In this document: positions 1 to 5,540 of the stretch, piece after piece
How the letters are laid out: each line of letters starts with the position of its first letter
Numbering within the stretch: position 1 is the stretch's first letter
DNA from: Prevotellaceae bacterium UBA1787
Lineage (GTDB): Bacteria > Bacteroidota > Bacteroidia > Bacteroidales > Bacteroidaceae
NCBI GenBank assembly: GCA_002315195.1
Contig: DCGD01000078.1
Span: 1-5,540 of the forward strand
Direction: 5' to 3'
DNA length: 5,540 bases
Program-made: the position numbers and the translations under genes
Notes under the pieces: model-generated
Database searches by the model: none
What the model saw: only the letters and a program-made list of their open reading frames with translations
Told to the model about the DNA's origin: nothing

Positions 1-593
1 ACTGGGGGCGCGACTGCTGGTGTGTAGGGGGTGTGGACAACACCTGCAGACATCGTTTTACGGGTCAGTTCGGTGAACTTCCCGAGGGATATGACCACAA
101 GTATGTTTATTCACACTTCGGCTTCAACCTGAAGATTACCGACATGCAGGCTGCCATCGGTTGTGCTCAGCTGGAGAAACTTGAAGGTATCGTCGCCGCC
201 CGTCGCACCAACTACCAGACACTCTACAATGGGCTTAAGGACGTTCCCGGCATCCTACTTCCCGTTGCTGAGGAGAACTCCAATCCTTCATGGTTCGGAT
301 TCCTCATTGCCGTAAAGGAGGATGCCGGCTTCACCCGTAACGAACTCACCGAATATCTTGAGCAGAACAGGATACAGACCCGCAACCTCTTTGCAGGCAA
401 CCTCATCAAGCATCCTGCATTCGATGAGATGCGTGCCACGGGCGAAGGCTACCGTCAGATTGGCGACCTCAAGAATACCGATTTCGTAATGACCAACACC
501 TTTTGGATTGGCGTTTACCCGGGTATGACAGCCGAACAGAATGCATGGATGATAAAGTGCGTCACCAAGTTTTGTAATGAACACGCAAAGTAA
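1..593 (+). CDS. rfbH: RfbH, CDP-4-keto-6-deoxy-D-glucose 3-dehydrase (E1), 3' part only
   Basis: This is the C-terminal ~196 residues of a DegT/DnrJ/EryC1-fold, PMP-dependent dehydrase. With its reductase partner, the family removes the C3 hydroxyl of CDP-4-keto-6-deoxyglucose, the committed step to CDP-3,6-dideoxyhexoses for O-antigen or capsule. The frame is open to the left edge (first whole codon at 3), so the GTG at 33 is an internal valine, not a start. The edge codons read W-G-R-D-C-W-C, then seven residues and another C. This C-X1-C-X7-C is the distal part of the C-X57-C-X1-C-X7-C [2Fe-2S] signature of E1 enzymes and separates it from ordinary sugar aminotransferases. EGYDHKYVYSHFGFNLKITD is the typical conserved block that follows. 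Full-length homologues are about 437 residues, so some 240 N-terminal residues lie outside, including the His that replaces the PLP lysine. The C-terminus looks intact (TAA at 591-593). Codons are richer in C/G at third positions than in the two genes downstream. Confidence 0.93.
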   Translation, partial: WGRDCWCVGGVDNTCRHRFTGQFGELPEGYDHKYVYSHFGFNLKITDMQAAIGCAQLEKLEGIVAARRTNYQTLYNGLKDVPGILLPVAEENSNPSWFGFLIAVKEDAGFTRNELTEYLEQNRIQTRNLFAGNLIKHPAFDEMRATGEGYRQIGDLKNTDFVMTNTFWIGVYPGMTAEQNAWMIKCVTKFCNEHAK

Positions 594-840
594 GTGTTTG
601 GATTCACATGTCGGGCGCGAGGTGGCGGATGTTGCCCTCGGTTCTTTTTCCGAAAGAGACAATTTTGTTTTTTGGGGCATTGGAAGATAGAACAGGGGGA
701 CATTCGCAATGGTCAGAAAATGAAGGAAATCTTTGATGCGTATCAGCCGAAAAATGCCAAGAGCGTGAAAGAAGGTGCCATAACAAGACAGTAAATGTAG
801 AAGTTTTCCGTGAGGCGGAAATGGAGAAATTCTTAGGACA
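594..840 (+). other. Long intra-operon gap, possible gene remnant or leader
   Basis: This gap of 247 bp is odd in an operon whose next junction is one base. No convincing intact gene was found. Three short coding-like stretches lie in different frames: frame 3 runs open from 594 to a TAA at 792-794 (about 66 codons, the last third rich in K/E). Frame 2 offers an ATG at 608 to a TGA at 734-736 (42 codons). Frame 2 then runs open again to a TGA at 842-844 that overlaps the next gene's ATG, with a plausible tail reading VNVEVFREAEMEKFLGQ. This could be a decayed gene with frameshifts, or chance. Two weak hairpins are visible: 641-660 (A/T-rich stem followed by a T-rich run to 673), a poor terminator or attenuator candidate, and 805-821 (6-bp stem, 5-nt loop) just ahead of the next start. 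No Bacteroidota promoter was recognised. Confidence 0.35.
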
Positions 841-1734
841 ATGAAAATTTTCATAACGGGAGCGACTGGTTTTTTGGGCTATCATATTGCAAAAGTATGT
901 GTAGCCAAGGGGCATAATCTGCTTTGCCTAAGGCGGAGTATGTCAATAAGCATGTTTGAAGAAGCAGTGGAACATGAGGTTTCTTGGGTGAACTCAGACG
1001 ATAGGAATTGGGAAATTTCAGTTGTCGATTTTCAACCGGATGTACTGATACATTGCGCCTGGGAGGGGGTTTCCGCGGATGGCAGGAACAACCCCGAAGT
1101 GCAAGCCAAGAATATTGAACTTTCCGAGAAACTTTTCAAACTTGCCGGCTATAAGCAAATCATAGTGTTGGGAAGCCAGGAAGAATACGGTAGAATTGAC
1201 TCTTTGGTGGATGAAAATCACCCGTTGAATCCTGTTACAGAGTACGCAAAGGCAAAGATTGCTACCTGTAGGAAATTAACCGAACACGCCAAAGCCGCAC
1301 AAGTCGAGTGGCAATGGATCCGCGTGTTTACGGTGTATGGGGAGAAACAGAAAGACAATTGGCTCATTCCTTCCATAATCAAGAAATGTAAGGACATTTC
1401 CGTAAAGGAGATGGAAACAACCCGTGGAGAACAGACTTATTCTTATCTCTACTCATCTGATTTTGCAAATGCCATTTTTTCAATCGTGGGTGCAGAAGGT
1501 AAAAGTGGCATTTATAACATCTCATCCACAACACCCACAAGACTTAAAGATTTGTTCGAGTTCATCAAGCGGAAAACGAATTCAAACATAGTTTTCAAAC
1601 CCACGCTACCTTATCGTGAATACCAATCCATGTGGATAATGGGCAATTGCAATAAATTCAAGAACGCTTTCGGGGAATACGAGCGAACCTCTTTGAGTCA
1701 AGGCTTGGACAACATTATACATCATACAACATAA
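841..1734 (+). CDS. NAD(P)-dependent epimerase/reductase (extended SDR), possibly YerF-like
   Basis: A complete 297-residue extended short-chain dehydrogenase acting on nucleotide sugars in the cytoplasm. The N-terminal Rossmann fold carries GATGFLG (Gly7, Gly10, Gly13). The catalytic Y-x3-K is Tyr135/Lys139 in EYAKAK, with a Ser at 112 in GSQEEYG as the likely third catalytic residue. NISSTTPTRLKDLFE near 226-240 is a typical substrate-domain block. The length is normal for the NAD-dependent epimerase/dehydratase family. The ATG at 841 is supported because the Rossmann motif starts at once; an AGGA at 835-838 is too close to be a good ribosome site. The gene follows rfbH and sits one base before a ThDP enzyme, so a ketoreductase of a CDP-3,6-dideoxyhexose pathway fits. 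Reduction of the acetyl side chain made by the next gene (YerF role) is an inference. A paratose/abequose-synthase-type 4-ketoreductase or an epimerase is possible too. The family call is sure, the substrate is not. Confidence 0.9.
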   Translation: MKIFITGATGFLGYHIAKVCVAKGHNLLCLRRSMSISMFEEAVEHEVSWVNSDDRNWEISVVDFQPDVLIHCAWEGVSADGRNNPEVQAKNIELSEKLFKLAGYKQIIVLGSQEEYGRIDSLVDENHPLNPVTEYAKAKIATCRKLTEHAKAAQVEWQWIRVFTVYGEKQKDNWLIPSIIKKCKDISVKEMETTRGEQTYSYLYSSDFANAIFSIVGAEGKSGIYNISSTTPTRLKDLFEFIKRKTNSNIVFKPTLPYREYQSMWIMGNCNKFKNAFGEYERTSLSQGLDNIIHHTT

Positions 1735-1735
1735 A

Positions 1736-3415
1736 ATGAAAGCATCCGATTATATAGCATCTTTTTTTCATGAACGTGGCGTAGATGTGGTTTTTGGCTA
1801 CATAGGGGGCATGATAACCCATCTTGTCGATTCTTTGGACAAGCATCCGTATGTTCAATATATCCAGACATATCATGAACAGACTGCCGCAATAGCAGCG
1901 GAAGGTTATGCACTTGAAAGTGGAAAATTCGGTGTAGCCATAGCCACAAGTGGTCCCGGTGCCACCAATATGATGACAGGGATTGCCGATGCGTATTTTG
2001 GCAATGTTCCAGTAGTATATGTTACCGGCCAGGTAAATTCGTATGAATACAAATACGATAAACCCATTCGTCAGCAAGGTTTCCAGGAAACTGATGTGGT
2101 AAGTATCGTAAAGCCGATAACCAAATATGCCGTAATGGTCGATAAAGCGGACGACTTGCGATATGAATTGGAGAAGGCCATCCACATTGCAACCACGGGT
2201 CGCAAGGGGCCTGTCCTTGTCGATTTGCCAATGAATATCTCAAGAACGGAAATCGAACCGGCCCGCTTGCGGCCGTTCGTACCTGAACCGCAACAGAAAA
2301 GGTCATTTGATGTTTCTGAGGTGAGGCGGGCCATGGCCAATGCAAAGTGTCCTATGGTTCTAATAGGAGGAGGTTGTGTCGGCTATGGTAATCAGATTGA
2401 GGCTTTTGTCCGTTCAAACCATCTTCCCGTCGTAACTTCTTTGAAGGGTAGGGGTATCATTGATGAAACATACGGCAACTATATCGGTTTGATTGGCAGC
2501 TATGGAAACAGATGTGCAAATATGGCATTTGAAAAAGTCGATCTTCTGATAGCACTTGGTTCAAGACTTGATACTCGACAGACGGGCGCCAAGTTGGACA
2601 GTTTTATGCCGGAGGGTAAGATTATTCATGTTGACATAGACGAGAACGAACTTGAATGTCATCGTCTGGAGAATAGAATCAAGGTCAATGCAGATGTGGC
2701 GGATTTCCTCAATGCCGTAAAAGATTGCAAGACAACATCAAATGACGAATGGCTCTCTTGGCTTCATGAACTCAAGTCAAAATATAACCAAGAGAATGAG
2801 GTGAAGAACTTTGTCGAGAACAAGGCGCCATACCTGTTCATGCAAGCCCTGAATGACATTACCAAGGAGGGAGATGTCATTACGGCCGATATTGGTCAGA
2901 ACCAGATGTGGGCAGCACAGTCCCTCAAACTCAAGCAAGGTCAGAAATTCATCACCAGCGGAGGGCTTGCACCCATGGGATTTTCACTTCCGGTCGCAAT
3001 AGGTGTCGCATTTGCCAATCCTACAAAAACAATATATTGTTTGAATGGTGATGGTGGTTTCCACATGGCTGTCCAGTCAATGCTTGTAATCTCTCAGTAC
3101 AAGCTTAACGTCAAAGTAATAGTACTAAACAATGCCTCCCTTGGTATGATAACCCAGTTCCAGCATCTCTATTTCGACAACCGAATGGCAGGCACCACGG
3201 CGCAAGGTGGCTACATCATTCCCGATATGCCCGCTATTGCAAAAGCATATGGTTTCAGGTACGTGAAATTGGATGAATCCTCGTTGGCTGACTTGAGGTC
3301 CATTGTTCCAATATCCAATCCCGTCATGATAGATTACCAAATCAACGGTCTCACAACCGTAAGTCCAAAGCTTGAGTACAATAAACCGATATATAAGCCG
3401 ACACCTTCGTTGTAA
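1736..3415 (+). CDS. ThDP-dependent acetolactate-synthase-like carboligase, candidate YerE-type
   Basis: A complete 559-residue ThDP enzyme with all three domains. The N-terminal Pyr domain (about 1-170) has the catalytic Glu48 in HEQTAAIAAEGYA. The middle domain (about 190-325) has the FAD-site-like GSRLDTRQTG (275-284). The C-terminal PP domain has the metal/ThDP motif GDG (438-440) to NN (465-466). The region 385-420 (DIGQNQMWAAQ, then SGGLAPMGF) closely follows acetohydroxyacid synthase. The Trp that AHAS enzymes carry in LGMxxQW, which steers them toward 2-ketobutyrate, is Phe475 here (LGMITQF), and no ilvN-type small subunit follows. Amino-acid synthesis is therefore unlikely. In Yersinia pseudotuberculosis, the related ThDP/FAD enzyme YerE decarboxylates pyruvate and adds the two-carbon unit to C4 of CDP-3,6-dideoxy-4-ketoglucose. 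The rfbH-SDR context makes that role the best guess. The start lies 1 bp after the SDR stop, so the two are co-transcribed and probably translationally coupled. Confidence 0.92.
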   Translation: MKASDYIASFFHERGVDVVFGYIGGMITHLVDSLDKHPYVQYIQTYHEQTAAIAAEGYALESGKFGVAIATSGPGATNMMTGIADAYFGNVPVVYVTGQVNSYEYKYDKPIRQQGFQETDVVSIVKPITKYAVMVDKADDLRYELEKAIHIATTGRKGPVLVDLPMNISRTEIEPARLRPFVPEPQQKRSFDVSEVRRAMANAKCPMVLIGGGCVGYGNQIEAFVRSNHLPVVTSLKGRGIIDETYGNYIGLIGSYGNRCANMAFEKVDLLIALGSRLDTRQTGAKLDSFMPEGKIIHVDIDENELECHRLENRIKVNADVADFLNAVKDCKTTSNDEWLSWLHELKSKYNQENEVKNFVENKAPYLFMQALNDITKEGDVITADIGQNQMWAAQSLKLKQGQKFITSGGLAPMGFSLPVAIGVAFANPTKTIYCLNGDGGFHMAVQSMLVISQYKLNVKVIVLNNASLGMITQFQHLYFDNRMAGTTAQGGYIIPDMPAIAKAYGFRYVKLDESSLADLRSIVPISNPVMIDYQINGLTTVSPKLEYNKPIYKPTPSL

Positions 3416-3436
3416 TATGGCTTGACGTGTGGATAA

Positions 3437-3469
3437 AAACATGTCATTCCATTTCGGAATGACATGTTT
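3437..3469. terminator. Bidirectional intrinsic terminator between convergent genes
   Basis: A perfect 14-bp inverted repeat (AAACATGTCATTCC, 5-nt loop, then its exact complement) lies 21 nt after the carboligase stop and 36 nt after the lipoprotein stop on the other strand. Read on the - strand, the stem ends in a run of five T; on the + strand the run is only three T and then CG. It should therefore stop the lipoprotein transcript better than the sugar operon transcript. Bidirectional use is inferred from position and symmetry. Confidence 0.8.
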
Positions 3470-3505
3470 CGATGGAATGGTCGGGGATGGACCTTGCCTT
3501 TTGTC

Positions 3506-4198
3506 TTAGTTTCTGTCCCGTGGATATTTTTGGAAGTACTGTTTCACTTCATTGTTGGCTGAGGCTTTTTCTTCCGCGTTCATATATTCACTGTTCCGCA
3601 GCAGTTCCTGCCATTCGTTCGAACGGAAGAAAGTTCTCATGTCCTTGATGTATCGCGCCAGTTGTTCGAGTGAGTTGTCAAAATCCTCAATCACCCACCC
3701 GTTTTCCTCTTTGACCAAATTCAGGCGGTGCTTTTCGCGTTCGTTGCTTCCATTGTACCTACATTCAAACAACACCGTCGCTTTGTCGCCTGTCATCTGT
3801 TTGGAAATGATGTCGATGTAGTCGTAGCCGTCACCATTTCCAGAGATGAAATAGTACAGCCATTCTCCGCTTCCGATGCCGCCGGGATTGTCGTTGGGGA
3901 TGGCCCATGCTTCCGTCAGCAGGGAATAGTAGTTTGCCGTAAAAGCCTGTTCGGGGGAATTGTCAAGTCCATGGTCGGGTACGAAGGATATGAACACCTT
4001 GATTTCTTCATCCGTCAGGTTCGGTTCTTCTTGGCAAGTATCGTTCAGAGGTTCATCTTCTTGGTAAGTGGTGCTTTCAACGTACGCTTCCATGTCGGAT
4101 TTCTTTTGCGATGGCGAACAAGCGGTGGTCATTGTCACAAGCACGGACAAAATGGCAACTTTTGCCACTTTTGATAAAATTCTCAGGGCAGTCATCAT
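3506..4198 (-). CDS. Predicted lipoprotein of unknown function
   Basis: A complete 230-residue protein. The N-terminus is a lipoprotein signal: basic residues (R6, K10, K13), a hydrophobic stretch to about 24, and a lipobox-like TTAC with Cys27 as the acylated residue. The Thr at -3 is not the usual Leu. A polar linker rich in E/D/T (about 30-65) leads into a mixed alpha/beta domain with EWLYYF, GNGDGYDYID and, near its end, KEENGWVIEDFD. This layout recalls DUF3828-type or NTF2-like periplasmic domains, but the match is by eye only. The C-terminal 50 residues look helical and charged. Anchoring in the cell envelope is likely. Two adjacent ATGs (4198 and 4195) could both serve; the first is used here. 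A promoter -7 element lies 28 nt upstream, so the gene is probably transcribed on its own, separately from the nuclease gene before it. No function is proposed. Confidence 0.85.
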   Translation of the reverse strand: MMTALRILSKVAKVAILSVLVTMTTACSPSQKKSDMEAYVESTTYQEDEPLNDTCQEEPNLTDEEIKVFISFVPDHGLDNSPEQAFTANYYSLLTEAWAIPNDNPGGIGSGEWLYYFISGNGDGYDYIDIISKQMTGDKATVLFECRYNGSNEREKHRLNLVKEENGWVIEDFDNSLEQLARYIKDMRTFFRSNEWQELLRNSEYMNAEEKASANNEVKQYFQKYPRDRN

Positions 4199-4226
4199 TC
4201 AGGCAATGTAATTTGTAAAATAAATG

Positions 4227-4234
4227 CAAAGTTA
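4227..4234 (-). promoter_or_regulatory. Bacteroidota-type -7 promoter element for the lipoprotein gene
   Basis: The - strand reads TAACTTTG, an exact match to the TAnnTTTG -7 consensus of the Bacteroidota primary sigma factor, followed by CA and an A/T-rich leader. It ends 28 nt before the lipoprotein ATG at 4198. No good TTG/TTTG -33 element is seen 19-21 bp further upstream (around 4254-4258), so the promoter may be weak or rely on the -7 element. There is no Shine-Dalgarno sequence in the leader, as usual for this phylum. Confidence 0.6.
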
Positions 4235-4365
4235 ATCAAACGAAAGAGAAAAATACATCTTGGTCTGTGTTTTTTGCGCAACAGTGCTTACGATAGTCGC
4301 AAGAAAGCGTTCAAAGCAGGGGTGTGATGGGGCATCATTGATTGCCATTGTCGCGCTTCTTGAAC

Positions 4366-5535
4366 TCATTTGTTGCCTTTCGCCCTGTTGTGCGTCTTGC
4401 AGAGCATTTCGCAGTTGGAAATGTCCGTAGTTCCGCCTTTGCTCCATGCGGTCACATGGTCGGCATCCATTTCGTCAAGTTTCCAGATGCGTGTCTTGTT
4501 GGCGTTGTCGCCCACGGCGCAGAGCGGGCAGTTGCTGATGCCTTTTGCCGAGGCTTTTTTTGTTTGTTTTCGGTATGTTGCCTCTTTCGTCTTTTTGTCA
4601 AATATTCGGATGTTCAACAGCGTTTTGTCGTTTTCTTTTCCCAACACGAATTCAAAGATGCCTTGTTTGTTCGTGACGCAATCGTCCGCCAACAATGTTT
4701 CAATGCGTCCGCGCAACAGTGAGGTGTCGTATGGTTCCGTGTGGTAGTGCTCATAAAGTCTTCCCCAAGGCAGACCGCGCATCAATTTGTAGGGTGCGCC
4801 GAAGACACCTTTCGCCCAGTCTATGATGGTGTCGAAATAACGTGCCAGTTCGTTGATGTCCTTGTCCTGTCTGTGGAGGCTCATGTATGCGTCAATGTTC
4901 GCTTCTCCCCGTGCCACCCATGAAAATGCGGTTCGCAAGATTTCCTGCCGCTTCGGGTCGCCTTTGATGTATGCGCTCCACTTCTGCATTTGTGCATTGT
5001 TGCTGTTGCTGTATGTTTCCTTTGCCTTCGAGACGAAGGGGCCGGAGTAGATGGCGTTCAGGAGTTCCTGTTCGTTGAGAGGGACCCCGGCGATGTTGAT
5101 GGTCTCAAACCATTTCTTTATTTCAGGTTCCTCACCTTCGCAAATGTAAATGGTAAGAGGATAGTCGAGAATCTTTTTTTGTTTTGACTTGTCCAGTCCC
5201 GTGAAATATTGCTCCATGCCGTTCTCATCCTTGATGGCGAATTTATCGGTGAGGAATCGGCCGAGCGAGGTGATGCGCTGCTGACCGTCAAGAACCTCGT
5301 ATTTGTTCTCGTTCACCTTTACGAAATAGAGAAGCCCGAGAGGGTAGTCGTTCAGCACGCTTGCTATCACGGGTTCTTCCTTGTGCATGTCACAATAGAT
5401 GAAATGTCGTTGATATTCCGGCTGAATGACAAGTTTTCCATTCCAACCGAACAATCCCTTGCCCTCGAATGTGTTATATACGAAACCTTCACAGAGGTCT
5501 CTTATGGTAATGTTTGTTAGAAGCGTCGTTTTCAT
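4366..5535 (-). CDS. DUF262 protein with C-terminal HNH endonuclease domain, probable defence nuclease
   Basis: A 389-residue two-domain protein. The N-terminal DUF262 (ParB/GmrSD-N-like) domain shows PEYQR (39-43) and the hallmark DGQQR (83-87), which is linked to NTP hydrolysis or nuclease activity in the family. WFETINIAGVPLNEQELLNA (142-161) is the usual following block. A helical middle leads to a C-terminal HNH domain: Cys336-x2-Cys339, DADH (His360), SKGG, Asn374, then Cys379 and His382 in LCKTHNRAKGN. All expected metal and catalytic positions are present, so it looks active. Relatives with DUF262 plus a nuclease domain include the type IV enzyme GmrSD and the phosphorothioate-sensing SspE, though those carry DUF1524 rather than this HNH type. 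Restriction of foreign or modified DNA is inferred. No modification genes are visible. The ATG at 5535 lies 5 bp from the window edge, so a slightly longer N-terminus and the promoter cannot be judged. The stop is 167 bp before the lipoprotein start. Confidence 0.9.
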   Translation of the reverse strand: MKTTLLTNITIRDLCEGFVYNTFEGKGLFGWNGKLVIQPEYQRHFIYCDMHKEEPVIASVLNDYPLGLLYFVKVNENKYEVLDGQQRITSLGRFLTDKFAIKDENGMEQYFTGLDKSKQKKILDYPLTIYICEGEEPEIKKWFETINIAGVPLNEQELLNAIYSGPFVSKAKETYSNSNNAQMQKWSAYIKGDPKRQEILRTAFSWVARGEANIDAYMSLHRQDKDINELARYFDTIIDWAKGVFGAPYKLMRGLPWGRLYEHYHTEPYDTSLLRGRIETLLADDCVTNKQGIFEFVLGKENDKTLLNIRIFDKKTKEATYRKQTKKASAKGISNCPLCAVGDNANKTRIWKLDEMDADHVTAWSKGGTTDISNCEMLCKTHNRAKGNK

Positions 5536-5540
5536 AAGTT

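Noticed and set aside
728..735. AATCTTTG as a -7 promoter element for the SDR gene
   Set aside because: It misses the first base of TAnnTTTG, has no -33 element at the right distance and lies over 100 bp from the start.
288..854. A 188-codon open frame on the - strand opposite the end of rfbH and the gap
   Set aside because: It lies antisense to clearly coding rfbH, has no recognisable domain, and its Cys/His/Phe-rich composition is typical of a shadow frame.
1736..3415. Calling the ThDP enzyme IlvB/IlvG (branched-chain amino-acid synthesis)
   Set aside because: No regulatory subunit or ilv genes are adjacent, the specificity Trp is Phe, and the gene is coupled to a sugar SDR after rfbH.
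3728..4174. A 148-codon open frame on the + strand opposite the lipoprotein gene
   Set aside because: The - strand frame has a lipoprotein signal, a promoter element and a sensible composition; the + frame has none of these.
4300..4362. Imperfect inverted repeat (CAAGAAAGCG with CGCTTCTTG) after the DUF262-HNH stop, as a terminator
   Set aside because: The stem has a bulge, the loop is about 44 nt and no T-run follows in the gene's direction.
4232..4447. A 71-codon - strand frame overlapping the end of the DUF262-HNH gene and running into the intergenic space
   Set aside because: Half of it is an out-of-frame reading of the HNH domain, and its end covers the lipoprotein promoter; no family resemblance.

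Overview
The window looks like part of a Bacteroidota genome (Bacteroides/Prevotella-like). The evidence is a good TAnnTTTG -7 element in front of the lipoprotein gene, A/T-rich leaders with no convincing Shine-Dalgarno sequence, and the gene content. The genus call is an inference, not a measurement.

Positions 1-3415 (+ strand) are the distal part of a surface-polysaccharide sugar operon. It opens with the C-terminal ~45% of RfbH (ddhC/ascC-type CDP-4-keto-6-deoxyglucose 3-dehydrase, E1), which is cut by the left edge; three of its four [2Fe-2S] cysteines are visible. An unusually long 247-bp gap follows. Then come an NAD(P)-dependent extended SDR (841-1734) and, one base later, a ThDP-dependent acetolactate-synthase-like enzyme (1736-3415). 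RfbH, a carboligase and a short-chain reductase are the set expected for a yersiniose-type branched 3,6-dideoxyhexose. RfbH, with its reductase, makes CDP-3,6-dideoxy-4-ketoglucose. A YerE-like enzyme would add a two-carbon unit from pyruvate at C4, and a YerF-like SDR would reduce the product. This is the most interesting reading of the window, and it is an inference from gene families and order.

Positions 3437-3469 hold a perfect 14-bp inverted repeat between convergent genes, probably a bidirectional terminator.

Positions 3506-5535 (- strand) hold two genes unrelated to sugar synthesis. Upstream in transcription order is a complete DUF262 protein fused to a C-terminal HNH nuclease domain (5535 to 4366), a probable defence or restriction-type nuclease. 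After 167 bp with its own likely promoter comes a predicted lipoprotein of unknown function (4198 to 3506). No RNA gene, CRISPR array, insertion sequence or attachment site was seen.
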